DNA of 64,000 nt from Neoechinorhynchus agilis. Taxonomy: Eukaryota > Acanthocephala. Position 1 is the first letter of the stretch. Each line of letters begins with the position of its first letter. This document shows positions 43,490 through 53,940 of the stretch, one piece after another. Made by a program: the position numbers and the translations under genes. The notes beneath the pieces are model-generated. The model saw only the letters and a list, made by a program, of their open reading frames with translations. It made no database searches and was not told the origin of the DNA. The stretch is taken from assembly GCA_051530055.1 (NCBI GenBank), contig CM121341.1, forward strand, positions 9,796,001 to 9,860,000, given 5' to 3'.

Positions 43490-45110
43490 GCGCTGATCGA
43501 TATGTAAAAGCGTCCGAACAAATAATGAGTCAAATCAGGTTTCTTCAAATTCGATTGCATTTCAGTTGCTCAAATTTTTAAACTGATTGACAAGAAAAAA
43601 CGATCGTCCTTCGTGTATATTGTGAACTTCAACGTATATCTCGAATACTCAAACTCATGTATTGTTCAAAAATGATTAAAGCGATTTTATAAAAGTCAAT
43701 AAAACGCAACTCGAAGTATTTATTCCATCACTGGAACCGATAAAATCTCGCGTTCATTCTTTAGAAAGTTCCGATATCTGGGGTTATTATTACTAAACAA
43801 CGAGACCTGAAACAATATCACAGCAATTAAATAACGCGTAGAATTATTTTGGATTTTTTTGTAATATTCTCCAATCAAACATTTTCTAACAATGATCAAA
43901 CACTATAGAGTTTTACAAATTAGAAACCAAACCAACTACAAAAACCAACTGGTTAAGCGTCTACGGGTATTCATTTTTCCAGGAGACGAACATTCCAGAA
44001 AAGAAGCAGGGCCAAAAATCTTATCGTACAATCTGAAGATTAAATCAAAAATAACCAAGCGTAGCTACGCGTCTACATTTTGCAAACAAAGATACAATAT
44101 TCATTCTTAATATCTATTTATTAAAGCTTATGCAATTTAATTATAATAAAGTACAATAAAAAGGATTAACTAGCTAAAATTTGTTTAATTAAGTCAATAT
44201 AAAAAGAATTCGCAATAGTTTTTATTAGCCATCGTTATTTAGAGTCCGTGTATTCGATCTACCAATTTTCATCTGTTTATATTTATTCCGACAAATACTC
44301 TGAAAATCTCTCAAATATAAAAATGTTTTAATTTCAAATAATGCTTATCGCATTCCCATTTCTTCAAAATGCCACAATTTTGCAATTCAAGATCGCATTT
44401 ATTTTCTTTTAATAATACGTATGGACTGTACACCGATTATCCAACATTTGGAGCAGTTGCATATTATAATCTTGTGAAATACTTTTTGATTTTCCAGTTG
44501 CACGATTGATCAACTTTTGTTTTTTAATGGACATGTGGACGGGCTACTGTAGTGATAATGATAAAGAAAATCTTTAATTTGGAGCTTTTGCCGTCTTATG
44601 TCCTCCTCAGGAGTAGTTTAATTATTTTTTCGCACTTGATAAACGATTCCGGAGAAAGACGTTCGACGAGAAAAGCACGGAAATAAAGATTTTTCCTTAC
44701 ATTGCAACAGCCCCTCCAATTGTCTATTTAAAAACGAAACTTGTTGCATATTATCAAAATTGGATCAACATTTTGGAGAATCTAACAGACAAACACATCA
44801 TTATTGGCGTAGTTGAAACGAACATTTTGGAAGCAACGGATTCAGCCCTCAAAAAACTCTTGGTTCTGAAGTTATCGTAACATTTTCGAGTCCAGAGTTT
44901 TCTCCAAAGAAATATATATCAAAAATGCTAACCAGAGAGCTACCTGATGCGTAAAAGACCAAAGACTTTTCCTTGCGCGAGAAATCTTTTCGAATAATTC
45001 AACGACTAAACTCTTCGTCGAATGCTAACACTCACGCGACATGCAAATTTTCGAGGCCTCAACCTCCTTATCAAGCATCAAAAATCACATGTAGTAGTGG
45101 AGCTCATTTG
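43490..45110. other. AT-rich intergenic DNA
   Basis: One short basic open frame at 43,892-44,110 (72 residues, MIKHYRVLQIRNQTNYKN) has no recognised domain. The piece near 44,560-44,760 resembles 41,430-41,500. No RNA gene seen. Confidence 0.4.
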
Positions 45111-45129
45111 ATCCGTGGACGCAGGACCA

Positions 45130-45626
45130 TCAATTTCCGAGGTGACCCTTCACCCTATGCGCTACTGCACCACTGAGGTTATTTGTCGGAAGGACAAGAG
45201 CGAAGTTGCTCTTGTTGCCTTCCATTGTCCTCTCCGCGTTGATGAGAAAGGCTTCCTTGATCAGCCTTCTTTGGAGCCCGTTCTCCACCATTTTCACTTT
45301 CGCTCCTCCGAAGTCGATTGTGTGGTCGTTTTGCACGGCGTGGTTGGCGATGGCCGATGACACGTCATTCCGTTTGAGTGCGTATTCATGCTGCCGCGCT
45401 CTTTTCCAAATACCCTGCTTCGTTTGTCCAATATAGAGACATGGTCACAGTTCTTGCAGTGTGCAGAGTAGACCACGCAATCATTGCCTTGAGTTGCTCC
45501 GATTTCGACTTGAAAACGCTGTTCAAATTGCTCGCCAACGTCTTCATGATCGTATACGAAAAAGAGCTATTGGTAAAGTTCCCACAATTATCGGAAAATG
45601 TTTCAACCAATATTTTCACAATATAA
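45130..45626 (-). mobile_element. Penelope-like element fragment (GIY-YIG end)
   Basis: Minus strand in two frames: VYSAHCKNCDHVSILD (GIY-YIG with its Cys pair; 45,410-45,476), then SSAIANHAVQNDHTIDFGGA and KVKMVENGLQRRLIKEAFLI (45,190-45,363), the C-terminal part of the endonuclease. The upstream frame (45,386-45,619) is the remaining part of the reverse-transcriptase end. It is broken. Confidence 0.8.
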
Positions 45627-46102
45627 CGAGTTTAGCTAATATGAATTTATCAATTAGTTAAGCGTTTGAGGTGGATTTGTTGAGAGGGAGAATTTGATTC
45701 AATAAATGGTTGAAAGTTGAGACTATCTCAGACTTGGAATTTTCCTCTAAATAAATACAATTAACCTTTTCTGCTTTTCCTATTAAAGCGTGACTTCCAC
45801 TTCACATTAAATGCGACGTTTTATTTTAAATTTAGAACCGTAAAAATTTCTGCCACTTCTTAGGTACGAGCCTAGAAAATGTATTCCTTTAATTACACTT
45901 ACCAATTGATCTACTCGATGATTCGTTACCGAAATTACGATCTTGTAACCAAAATAATTTAAGCTGCAGTTTCATTTTTGAAATACTGTGTGATTTCTTT
46001 AATTACTTACTCCTATACTCCTGGTTCCATCTCAGGTAATGACTTTTATTAGAAAAAGTCTAAACCCCATGCGGACATATACAGCTTTGAATTATATAAA
46101 GT

Positions 46103-46759
46103 CTACGGTTTTTCATTTTTCTCCGATTCACCGTCATTTGATTCGGTAACCTCTTGTGCAGGTCCCATCGCCATTTGCCCCCTTGCACATTTTGCCATGT
46201 AGTCATCCAATTGTTTGTCGAGGAACTCCAATGTCACTCGATTACGTTTTCTGATGGGAAAATCGTTTCGTTGTCGCGACGCTCTTTTTCTAACTTGCTG
46301 AAATCTATTGAATTCTGGCGACCAAGGTCTTGCTTCACGCTCTTGACGATTGTACTGTCTTGTTTGTGCCCATTCATCGTAATTTAATTTGGTAGTTTCT
46401 TGTGGAAGTCCCATCGCCATTCGCTCCCTTGCACATTTTGCCTTATAGTCGTCCAATTGCTTGTCGAGAAACTCCAAAGTAACTCGGGGATGTTTTCTCT
46501 TCGGAAAATCGTTTCGTTGCCGTGACTCTCTTTTTCTAACTTGCTGCCTTCTATTGAGCTCTGGCGACCACGGTCTTGTTTCACGCTCTTGACGATTGTC
46601 CTGTCTTGTTTCCTGCCAGTAATTTCGATATCTGTGATAATTTCGGTTTTGTGATGGCGGTCGATAGCTAGAATTTCGATTGGCTCTCCATTGAGGTGCA
46701 TAAAAGTCCTCGTGGTGAATTTGATTGTACGTTGGCGAATCCTGTCCCCGGTGTTGTCG
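46103..46759 (-). CDS. CHTOP/ALYREF-like (FoP-type) RNA-export protein, tandemly duplicated; start exon missing
   Basis: A minus frame open for 218 codons. It is Arg/Gln/Asn-rich at the start (NRNSSYRPPSQNRNYHRYR) and then has two copies of a 70-residue unit: ETRPWSPELNRRQQVRKRES followed by VTLEFLDKQLDDYKAKCA, and EARPWSPEFNRFQQVRKRAS followed by VTLEFLDKQLDDYMAKCA. LDKQLDDY matches the LDxQLDxY motif at the C-terminus of ALYREF and CHTOP, which binds the DEAD-box helicase UAP56/DDX39 in TREX-mediated mRNA export. No ATG opens the frame; the first residues overlap the inverted repeat at 46,724. An ACAG acceptor-like site lies at 46,742. It may be a spliced gene whose first exon was displaced, or a recent relic. 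Confidence 0.65.
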   Translation of the reverse strand, partial: RQHRGQDSPTYNQIHHEDFYAPQWRANRNSSYRPPSQNRNYHRYRNYWQETRQDNRQERETRPWSPELNRRQQVRKRESRQRNDFPKRKHPRVTLEFLDKQLDDYKAKCARERMAMGLPQETTKLNYDEWAQTRQYNRQEREARPWSPEFNRFQQVRKRASRQRNDFPIRKRNRVTLEFLDKQLDDYMAKCARGQMAMGPAQEVTESNDGESEKNEKP

Positions 46760-46901
46760 TTACTCACGTTTTTATTTGAAGTATTTCGCATGGTTTTCCT
46801 TGCCTCTTCAGTCTCTCTCTAGGCAAGGAAAATCTTGCGAAATATTTCAAATAAAAAATGAGTAACGACAACACCGGGGACAGGATTCGCCAACGTACAA
46901 T
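46724..46901. repeat. Long inverted repeat (arms about 82 bases, loop about 15)
   Basis: The left arm 46,724-46,805 and right arm 46,821-46,901 pair with few mismatches, including the blocks GTACGTTGGCGAATCCTGTC and GGTGTTGTCGTTACTCA. The left arm overlaps the 5' end of the FoP-like frame on the minus strand; the right arm has the same sequence inverted. The inner parts (GCAAGG...CTTGCGAAATATTTCAAATAAA) resemble the degenerate hammerhead-like sequence at 30,285. Confidence 0.85.
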
Positions 46902-46929
46902 AAAAATTACTTTCATTATCTTGGCAGAA

Positions 46930-47830
46930 CCTTTGCCTAGACTAAAATTACAATCATTGATGCACATAAGACTTCACACAATCCTTCACCTGAAACTCAA
47001 CTCCTCCTTAGTTTCGTCATACGAGGTACTACAGCATCTCAAGAAATTACTTCGAAATTCATTTTCTCAATCCGAAACCCCAAACTTGGTTCTCCGCTGC
47101 ATCATCACCAAACTCATCGACCCTCTTACCCACATTATAAAACACAGCTTTTTATTTGGCACCTACCCACATGCCTGAAAACTGCTAACATTAGGTTTCC
47201 ACCTAATCATTCCGTCCAATATCCATCCTACCCATCGCTCTTTCAAAAATCCTCGAAAAATGTTTTAAATCTCGCCTTCTTTCACTTCCCAACGGAAAGT
47301 TATCGCCCCTACAATTCGGCTTCCGGCCCAAATTTTCTGCAACCGATGCCCTACTTTGCATTTATGGCACGCTTCTACGCAACCTCGGCAATTATCTCTC
47401 CCGCGTCACCCGTATCATTCAACTTGATTTATCGAAAGCATTCGACTCCATGGACAATTCCCTCCTTCTCCCGGTCTGCTCAGTCTTTGGTCTCAACTCG
47501 TGGCAGATCCGCTGGCTCGAATTTTATTTTCACAATCGCATCCCAAGCGTACTTCAAGCTGCTGTGCTGTCACCACTTCTTTTTAGTATTTTCCTAAACG
47601 ACCTCAAACCTCTCTCCTCTCACTCGAAACTTTTCTTATATGCAGACTGACGTAATAATTATGCGCGACTAATTCTTCGTCGCCATAATTCAGCCGCTTA
47701 CTAATCCGCTCGCACGTACGCATTCACGCATACTGTTATTTTTCAAGTTGAATAAAAATGTTTGTGTCCAACACACAGACGATCTCACCCTCATCAACAG
47801 AAGTCATAAAGTCACTTTTTACATATAAAT
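46930..47830 (+). mobile_element. LINE fragment of the TKLIDPLTHII family
   Basis: Plus strand: LRCIITKLIDPLTHIIKHSF and GTYPHA (47,080-47,178), QFGFRPKFSATDALL region (47,310-47,360), LSKAFDSMDN (catalytic Asp; 47,425-47,455), NSWQIRWLEFYFHNRI, VLSPLLFSIFLNDLKP (47,570-47,610) and LFLYAD with the second catalytic Asp displaced near 47,770 by an apparent insertion of about 120 bases. Nearly identical to 31,700-32,070 where they overlap, so both derive from a recent common source. Confidence 0.85.
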
Positions 47831-47969
47831 TCAGTGCCTTCAAAATCTATGCGATGTTGAATAGTTTCCTGGTAATTTGAAATGGCGGATGAATGATCAA
47901 ATCGTCGACATGCTTGTTTATGTTGGATGACTCTTTTCGGATGATCGATTTATACCTTGTCACATTGAG

Positions 47970-48155
47970 TCACACCCAGAAACGAAGCGGATCATTGTGA
48001 AACCTTCTTCTTGAACGTGTTGCCAAATCTTGGAAAGCATCTTGTTCTTGAGGCTTTGCACACATCTCTGCGGCTAATAAAATGGAAGACAATAAAGCGA
48101 ATTTCAGCGTAAAACTACCTGCTAGCGACGTAGTTAAAATCAATAGAACACACAC
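47970..48155 (-). CDS. Possible small secreted peptide precursor
   Basis: 61 residues: a hydrophobic leader (LKFALLSSILLAAEMCA up to about residue 33), a short acidic stretch (QEQDAFQDLA), a basic RSRRR site and a short end FHNDPLRFWV. The order of leader, spacer, basic cleavage site and small peptide fits neuropeptide or toxin-like precursors, but no Gly for amidation follows and no known peptide matches. The sequence before residue 13 reads like an intron end (GCTAGCAG), and AAG/GTTTCAC could be a donor, so the true exon may be different. Confidence 0.35.
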   Translation of the reverse strand: MCVLLILTTSLAGSFTLKFALLSSILLAAEMCAKPQEQDAFQDLATRSRRRFHNDPLRFWV

Positions 48156-48159
48156 GATA

Positions 48160-48835
48160 CAGTCGAGGGTTTACGAGCAGGAGAACATGGTTCCCGAACG
48201 TTGTTGGAAATAGCGAATCTGTCAACCGGAGCCTTTTAGATAAAACATAGAAAAGAACCATAACCAAAAACGTTTTTTTAGATGATTGATAAGGCGAGGT
48301 TTCCCCGGCGAGTATATTCACCACAAATCATAACAAATAAACATATTACAAACCGGATTCGATAAAACAAGAAGTACAGTATCATTTTCTTTAAATAGAG
48401 TCCATGGGTATACTTGAATTTACTTTTATTATAGGACCGATTTGTCTTTTGTTAAAACGTCAATTCTAGATTCTTTAGTCGTTCTTTTTGAACACAAAAG
48501 CACCGTTGGATTCTAAAACGATCTCATCGAAATTTATTAGACGCGAAAGTAACTTTTCATATATTTTTAACCGACAAAACTTGAGTCCGTTAAATAGAAA
48601 TTTTGAGCAATCATATTATTATGATCTTTTTTCTATGCCGAGATTTGTTGGCCCAAAAACCAAGAAACGAATATTTTGCTAGAATCTTAGCGTGTGATTA
48701 TAAAAACCATTCGGTCTATGAACCAAACGGGTTTTCTAGAAAAATCACGTAAAAAAGGAAAGACGCAAAATCGATATTCAATTTTCGGTCATTAAAAGAC
48801 ATCGAAATTGATAAATTGTTCAAAAGAGCATTCAT
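48160..48835. other. AT-rich intergenic DNA
   Basis: Contains a decayed relative of the 30,250-30,320 sequence at 48,270-48,330 (GATTGATAAGGCGAGGTTTC). No gene recognised. Confidence 0.4.
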
Positions 48836-48850
48836 ATGGTAAGATTTCAG

Positions 48851-49213
48851 ATGGCTATTAATAAAGACGACGATTATTTTATCCGCTTCGACATGGAAAT
48901 CGCCCGGGTGGACGAAGCGGCACTTGCTGATGACAGTATAACTTCGGACACTCCGATGGTGACCAGCACTTATCGACATTGCATAAAGAACGACGAATTC
49001 GTCTCCAGTGAAGCCGAGATCGGAGCTTTTGTTGATAAACTGGAATCGGCGAGAGAGGATATTAATGAGTTTTTGAGTACTTTTATGCAGAATTGCGAAA
49101 GGAAGAATGAGAGTACAGTTGAAACGTACGGAAAGCGACTGAGACGGTGTTCAGAACGAAAAGCTACTGAAAGAACGACAACGGATGAACAGGATGCTCA
49201 AGGAACGGACTAG
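48851..49213 (+). CDS. Hypothetical small acidic protein
   Basis: 120 residues from MAINKDDDYF; an in-frame ATG 15 bases earlier is also possible. Acidic for most of its length. A probable amphipathic helix at about residues 57-83 (FVDKLESAREDINEFLSTFM) is followed by a basic, Arg/Lys-rich end (KRLRRCSERKATERT). No membrane segment. The pattern of short strand-forming start and single helix is faintly like the KEOPS subunit GON7, but that is too weak to assign. Intron-less. Confidence 0.5.
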   Translation: MAINKDDDYFIRFDMEIARVDEAALADDSITSDTPMVTSTYRHCIKNDEFVSSEAEIGAFVDKLESAREDINEFLSTFMQNCERKNESTVETYGKRLRRCSERKATERTTTDEQDAQGTD

Positions 49214-50690
49214 TTTATTTTTAATGTGTTTGTGAGCATTTGGCAGAACTTTTTTTCTCGTTAATTTTAAAGGTATAATCATGGAAGCTTTAATTCTCTT
49301 CGCTTGGTATAGTCAAATCCTCTATTTATTGGAACCAAATTGTAAAGAACTTTACATGGGCGTAATTTATGGTCAAATCCTCTATTTATTAGGTCAAAAA
49401 ACGATAGCGTCTCCACAAAATTTTAGAGTTTCATAAGGGTGTTTGAAGATTGAATTGTTAAGGTTTTTTATAGCGGAAAAGACGAAAATAAAAACACTTA
49501 AAATATCTTGATAAACGCGTATTCCTTCAATTTTTCAGTCAGCTTTTGTAAAAAATTAACGTTTTTATGCTCATTATATGAAGAAAAATCTTTCGAGATG
49601 ATCAAGTTCCCGGATCGCGAAATATTTTATTGAAAGATATTTCGAGTGGAGGAAGCCTCACCTCATCAGTCATGGTAAATTTTCGTAAAATATAATCGAA
49701 GGAAAAATATTCAACCTTTTAATCGCTTCGAAATTCATCGATGTTTTTCTAATTTCGTAGGCTGCAAACAATAACATTCAAAGGGGAAATTTGCACTGGA
49801 TTGGGGGAGAAATTCCTACGTCGTTTTCTCGATCCTTATCCCGGAAACCATTGATTAACTGTCAAAGAGCGAAAGTTTTCTACCGAAGAAAAATAAGGGA
49901 TCGTTCACAGAGGGTTGATTGCAGCTTTGTCATCAAGACAGCCGAATAACTCCCGTGAATGACATTTGAATATGTGTTTTATAGGCGTTTTTGTCGCGTT
50001 TACAAGCAAGAGAATGCAGTGATGGTTTCAATATTCATTGCGTTTCCATCAAAAACGTGGAATTTTAAAAAAGAAAGTTGCTACATACCGACTTAAGGGT
50101 TCTAATCCGAAACCTAATCTTTCTGATAAAAATAATAGAATTTAAGTTCTAAATTTCATGCCTTGTAGATATATGAATTTTGAAATGGAAACGTTTGCTA
50201 ATCCGTTTTTATGAGCGACATTCGTGTGGAATTAAAAAAAGACGAAGTTGATTAGATCATTTGTTTAACCTTTTTAAATTCTAAAAAAGTTTGGTATCGT
50301 TTGTTAAATGAACACATTTTAACATTTTAAAATTGGAAATATTCACATTTATAAAAACTAAAGTTTAACTATGTCCTGAATTTCTTAGTTTCATGCCTCT
50401 AAAATTCGACCTGTCTCTATGTAGACACTTGATATTTTTAACCTTCATGACAACATTGTAAACACTACCCAAAGAACGAGAAACCATTCTGCGCTGACAT
50501 TTTCTAATGATATTAGATAACGTTCTTTTTCTATAGACTGGCAACTTTTCCTTATGTGTATGGCTAATTGATGATGCTTTTCGTTGAGACTTGTAAAGTA
50601 TGCCACCAACCAAAAATCGTAAATCCATGAAAAAGATATTGTGAAAATGAACCAATCTGTAGACGCATAAAGCTTAAAACCTTTATTTTT
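49214..50690. other. AT-rich intergenic DNA with a small direct repeat
   Basis: GTCAAATCCTCTATTTATT occurs at 49,312 and again at 49,372. A hammerhead-like core is at 49,640-49,669 on the minus strand. The rest shows no gene. Confidence 0.45.
49640..49669 (-). ncRNA. Hammerhead-like core
   Basis: On the minus strand: ACTGATGAG (intact core), a hairpin GGTGAGG and CCTCCAC with small bulges around CTT, TC, then GAAA. The downstream sequence (TATCTTTC) has no clear helix III with UH. It shares the GAAATAT tail with 30,301 and 46,838. Confidence 0.35.
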
Positions 50691-51030
50691 TTGGATTTTC
50701 GAGCGCTGAAGTGATTATCCCCAGCATTGCCGATTTCTCTTGTTGGACACACAGCCCATCGATTTTAATGAGAGAAATGCATCACACACTTTCTTAAGCT
50801 TCTCCCTATTCGGGGTCGCTTCAACATCCTCACACGGTCACGGATTTAGGGAGACAGTCCTTCCAACGCTTCTTGGGTCGCCCTCGCATAAAATCTATTA
50901 ATACTCTGGATCATACGTGGTTATGAGTTTTCTACGAATCCTTGGATCCCTCCCTATGAAATGGCGGGACTCTCATCAGTAAGTTTCCTCTTCGCTTCAA
51001 CGAGGTATTTCGTCTCCTTTGACGAATATT
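50690..51030 (-). mobile_element. SINE body with LINE-like tail, minus strand
   Basis: The reverse complement matches the plus-strand SINE at 51,186-51,355 (GGAGACGAAATACCTC, GGATTCGTA, AGAGTATTAATAGATTTTAT), then continues as GAGGGCGACCCAAGAAGCGT and TGGAAGGACTG. This encodes GRPKKRW-like residues as at the end of RTE-type LINEs. The tRNA-like head is not visible in this copy. Confidence 0.65.
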
Positions 51031-51074
51031 TTGAAATATGATAAACCAACCAAAAGTGGCAGAGTTTGTACATT

Positions 51075-51360
51075 TTGCAGATATGCCGAGGTGGACTAGT
51101 GCCCCGAATACCTGTTTCAGGGGCATAAAGGGTTCAAATCCACGATCGCTAATAACCTACAACAACAACAACAACAACAACAAAAGGAGGCGAGATACCT
51201 CATTGAAGGTAGGAAACTGCCTTCTTGGGAGATATCTAAGGATCCGGAGGGATTCGTACAAAACTCTAAACCGCGTACACTTCAGAGTATTAATAGATTT
51301 TATGCGCTTTTATGATCCAAGATATCGGTTGGTTGTGTGTCCAAGAGGATAATCACTTTA
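51075..51360 (+). mobile_element. tRNA-derived SINE with (CAA)n
   Basis: A tRNA-like head: ATGCCGAGGTGGACTAGTG (A-box-like, as in class II tRNA-Ser/Leu) at 51,083-51,101 and a perfect B box GGTTCAAATCC at 51,131-51,141. A (CAA)n run and then the body shared with the inverted copy follow. It ends near GTGTGTCCAAGAGGATAATC (51,336). RNA polymerase III would be expected to transcribe it from these boxes. Confidence 0.7.
51160..51183. repeat. (CAA)n microsatellite
   Basis: Eight uninterrupted CAA units between the tRNA-like head and the body of the SINE. Confidence 0.95.
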
Positions 51361-51364
51361 AAAA

Positions 51365-51857
51365 CGGATATCCACACATATGAATAGAAATATGATAAAT
51401 ATAACAAACCCATTAAAAAAATGACTATAAGCATAGACGTTCGTAATGTTTTGCCAAATTCAGTTGTTACAGATTCAAGGTTCATAAAATACCATGACGA
51501 TTCAGTCATGCTTTAATGACACAGAAAAGCATGGATGTTTTTTCTAAAGATTAGAAAACAATTTAAGATATTGTATTCTCTTACGACATCTCAAACTGAC
51601 GCCTGAATTATGAACCTTTAAGTATTTTGAGAGTATCACAAAATAGAGAGAAGACCGCTTTAACAATTTTTTAAATGGCAACCATCAATGGATTAGAGCC
51701 CCATTAATAGACTCCATTTGCGTTACGTAAACAGCATCCGTGGAAATTTCCCAATTACTGACGGTCGGTTTCGTCCTGATTTTGTATTGGTGTAACCGAT
51801 TCGAGTCGGTGTACTAAAAGAGATCATCCAAAAAACCACATGAGTACTTTTGAGCTG
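51365..51857. other. Intergenic DNA upstream of the first SDR gene
   Basis: No frame or repeat recognised. Confidence 0.4.
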
Positions 51858-51865
51858 TATAAAAA
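51858..51865 (+). promoter_or_regulatory. Probable TATA box of the first SDR gene
   Basis: TATAAAAA, 158 bases before the ATG at 52,016. The sequence between is richer in GC (a run of GCC/GCAGCC at 51,990-52,005), as expected for a leader. Confidence 0.5.
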
Positions 51866-52015
51866 TGAGACTAGCGCCCCGTTTGCAATGATCGCATTTT
51901 CTAACGCTCTCAAGCTTCCCGAAATCGGAGCACAAACTCCGTATTTTTCCGCCACTAAACACTTATTGTCACTCACTCGCGCCGCCTCAGCCGCAGCCGC
52001 AGCCGTTACCACTTA

Positions 52016-53011
52016 ATGCTTAATTTTGCCAGCGATAGCTCACAGATGATTTCGATCATAGTATCGATTACGATTACTCTTGGCACTACTCTATTATTAA
52101 TCTATTCTTGGTTTCGATCAAAGTATGATTTAAAGGAGACGATTACCGGTAAAATCGTATTGGTCACAGGAGCATGTTCTGGCATAGGTAAATCCGTATG
52201 CGTCCGTATTCGTGAGCTTGGTGGTCACCTCATAATGGTATCGAACAATAATGAAAGATTGAAACGAGCATATGAAGAAATCTCTTCTATTAAAGTTGAC
52301 AAGGAGCGACTGGTAGAAAAGTACGTTATTGAATTGGGTGATTCCAAGAACGCCGAAGAAATCACTAAGCGCATACTAGAAAGATTTGGACACGTGGATT
52401 ACTTTTTCTCGAATGCTGGACTCGTTCAGACATCGCCTTTAAGGTCACTCGTTTCGAATGGGTCACTCGAAATGAGAGATGTGATTAATACTTCAACTGA
52501 TCTTATACAACATCTAATGAACGTCAATCTCCAATCGCCCATAATAATGACAAAGATGATTTTAAGGAGAATGAAGGATGAGCGTTTAAATACGAATCCG
52601 GCAATCATTTTCACGGGTTGTTTTGAACAATACATCCCTGTTTCATGTGCATCGGTTTATGGTTGCGCAAAGGCCGGTCTGTCAACGTTTTCTTCGTTCG
52701 TGGGTGCCGAGGCTGCGCGGTGGGGAATCCGGGTGATCTGTGTATTTCCGTCGTATGTAAAGACGAGTGCAGCGATGGATGCAATGTATGGTGAAGTCGG
52801 TCGGCGGAGTAGAAAACGATTCCAGTTCGTCAATGGAGTCTTAGATTCGAGAACTGTCGCAGAAAGGATGATTGTGGCGCTGGCTAGAAATGAGTCCGGC
52901 GCCATTTATATTTACTCTGGCATCTTTGAATGGCTCTATCTTAATAGTTTGATTTATTTACCGTCCGGCCTGCGTGAATGGCTGTTCTCAAATAAAACTA
53001 GCGAACTATGA
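52016..53011 (+). CDS. Membrane-anchored short-chain dehydrogenase (SDR), catalytic Ser replaced by Cys
   Basis: 331 residues, one exon. A hydrophobic N-terminal anchor lies at about 12-33. The Rossmann fold has TGACSGIG (51-58), the FSNAG motif (NAG, 133-135), YGCAK (Tyr215 and Lys219) and VFPSYVKTSA after the catalytic region. The Ser that normally stands 13 residues before the Tyr is Cys202 here (IIFTGCFEQ), so normal catalysis may be altered. Family likeness is to ER membrane SDRs such as 3-ketodihydrosphingosine reductase (KDSR) and DHRS7B. Substrate unknown. A second, spliced SDR gene follows 1.35 kb downstream on the same strand, so the pair probably arose by duplication. Confidence 0.88.
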   Translation: MLNFASDSSQMISIIVSITITLGTTLLLIYSWFRSKYDLKETITGKIVLVTGACSGIGKSVCVRIRELGGHLIMVSNNNERLKRAYEEISSIKVDKERLVEKYVIELGDSKNAEEITKRILERFGHVDYFFSNAGLVQTSPLRSLVSNGSLEMRDVINTSTDLIQHLMNVNLQSPIIMTKMILRRMKDERLNTNPAIIFTGCFEQYIPVSCASVYGCAKAGLSTFSSFVGAEAARWGIRVICVFPSYVKTSAAMDAMYGEVGRRSRKRFQFVNGVLDSRTVAERMIVALARNESGAIYIYSGIFEWLYLNSLIYLPSGLREWLFSNKTSEL

Positions 53012-53940
53012 AACTTGCTATGCACAGAATTCTATTAGTGAACGCCCTTTTATACTTATCGAGGTTTACAGTAAGATTACCAAGACGACCATACTTGAAT
53101 CGCTGACCAAAACATCTATAATCTTTGACCAAAATAATCTATCGCATGTTTGATTGTCCTTCGACACTCCCGAATTCCGAGCCGAAATCTTCAGACTTCA
53201 GAGGATATCACATAATTCTATAGATAACATTTAGATCTCAGTAGATAAGGAATTCACGTCAGTATCTCCGATGAGATAAGTCTTCTAAGCTATACAAATA
53301 CAAGATTCAGCGAGAATGAAAGGAGAAACGAACTTTGCACAAAGGGATTTTGACGAGATTCGAAAAATTCGATCTTAAAGGTGAGTGCGAATTCGAGCTA
53401 TATCGATTCTTAAAAAGCCAGTGGAATATGGTTAGCATGAAAACTTTAATGTGCAGAGTTGGCCTCAAATGACTAAGAAAAACACGCCATGCTTTCTCCT
53501 TTAACACAAGCGAATTTTTTCCTCGAAAAACCCTTCAAGGGAAAATTCGATTGTGTAGACAGAGATTATGCTTACAAGTTTGGCTGCGAAATCACGGTTT
53601 GGGTGAAAACCGTATTTAAGGAATTAAAGATGGGATTCAATAATGATTAAAGTCTAACAGTGTCGCGTTTCTAAAATGCTTCAATTGACCCGTTTAATGA
53701 TTGTCCTATAAAAACCGCTATCTGGGGACAAATGTCACTTTGACACATCTCCAAAGACTAAATTGCCCACTATTTAAATAAATGGGGACAAACCTTTCAC
53801 AGAAAAATAGTTGCAGCTGAGAAAAGCTTTTCTCCAATATAAAAAACGTTTAAATTTCGTAGTTGTTTAAAGGATTTTGGATACTTTGCAGCCGGGTACA
53901 ACCTGAACTATGATATGGATTTCTATAAGAATTATTTTTA
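53012..53940. other. Intergenic DNA between the SDR genes
   Basis: No coding frame or repeat recognised. Confidence 0.4.

Noticed and set aside
48851-49213. Possible GON7 (KEOPS subunit) homologue
   Set aside because: The likeness is limited to an acidic composition and one helix.
51824-52012. Minus-strand frame starting with an Ala-rich stretch before the first SDR gene
   Set aside because: It lies over the probable promoter and leader of the SDR gene, and the Ala run comes from GC-rich leader sequence.
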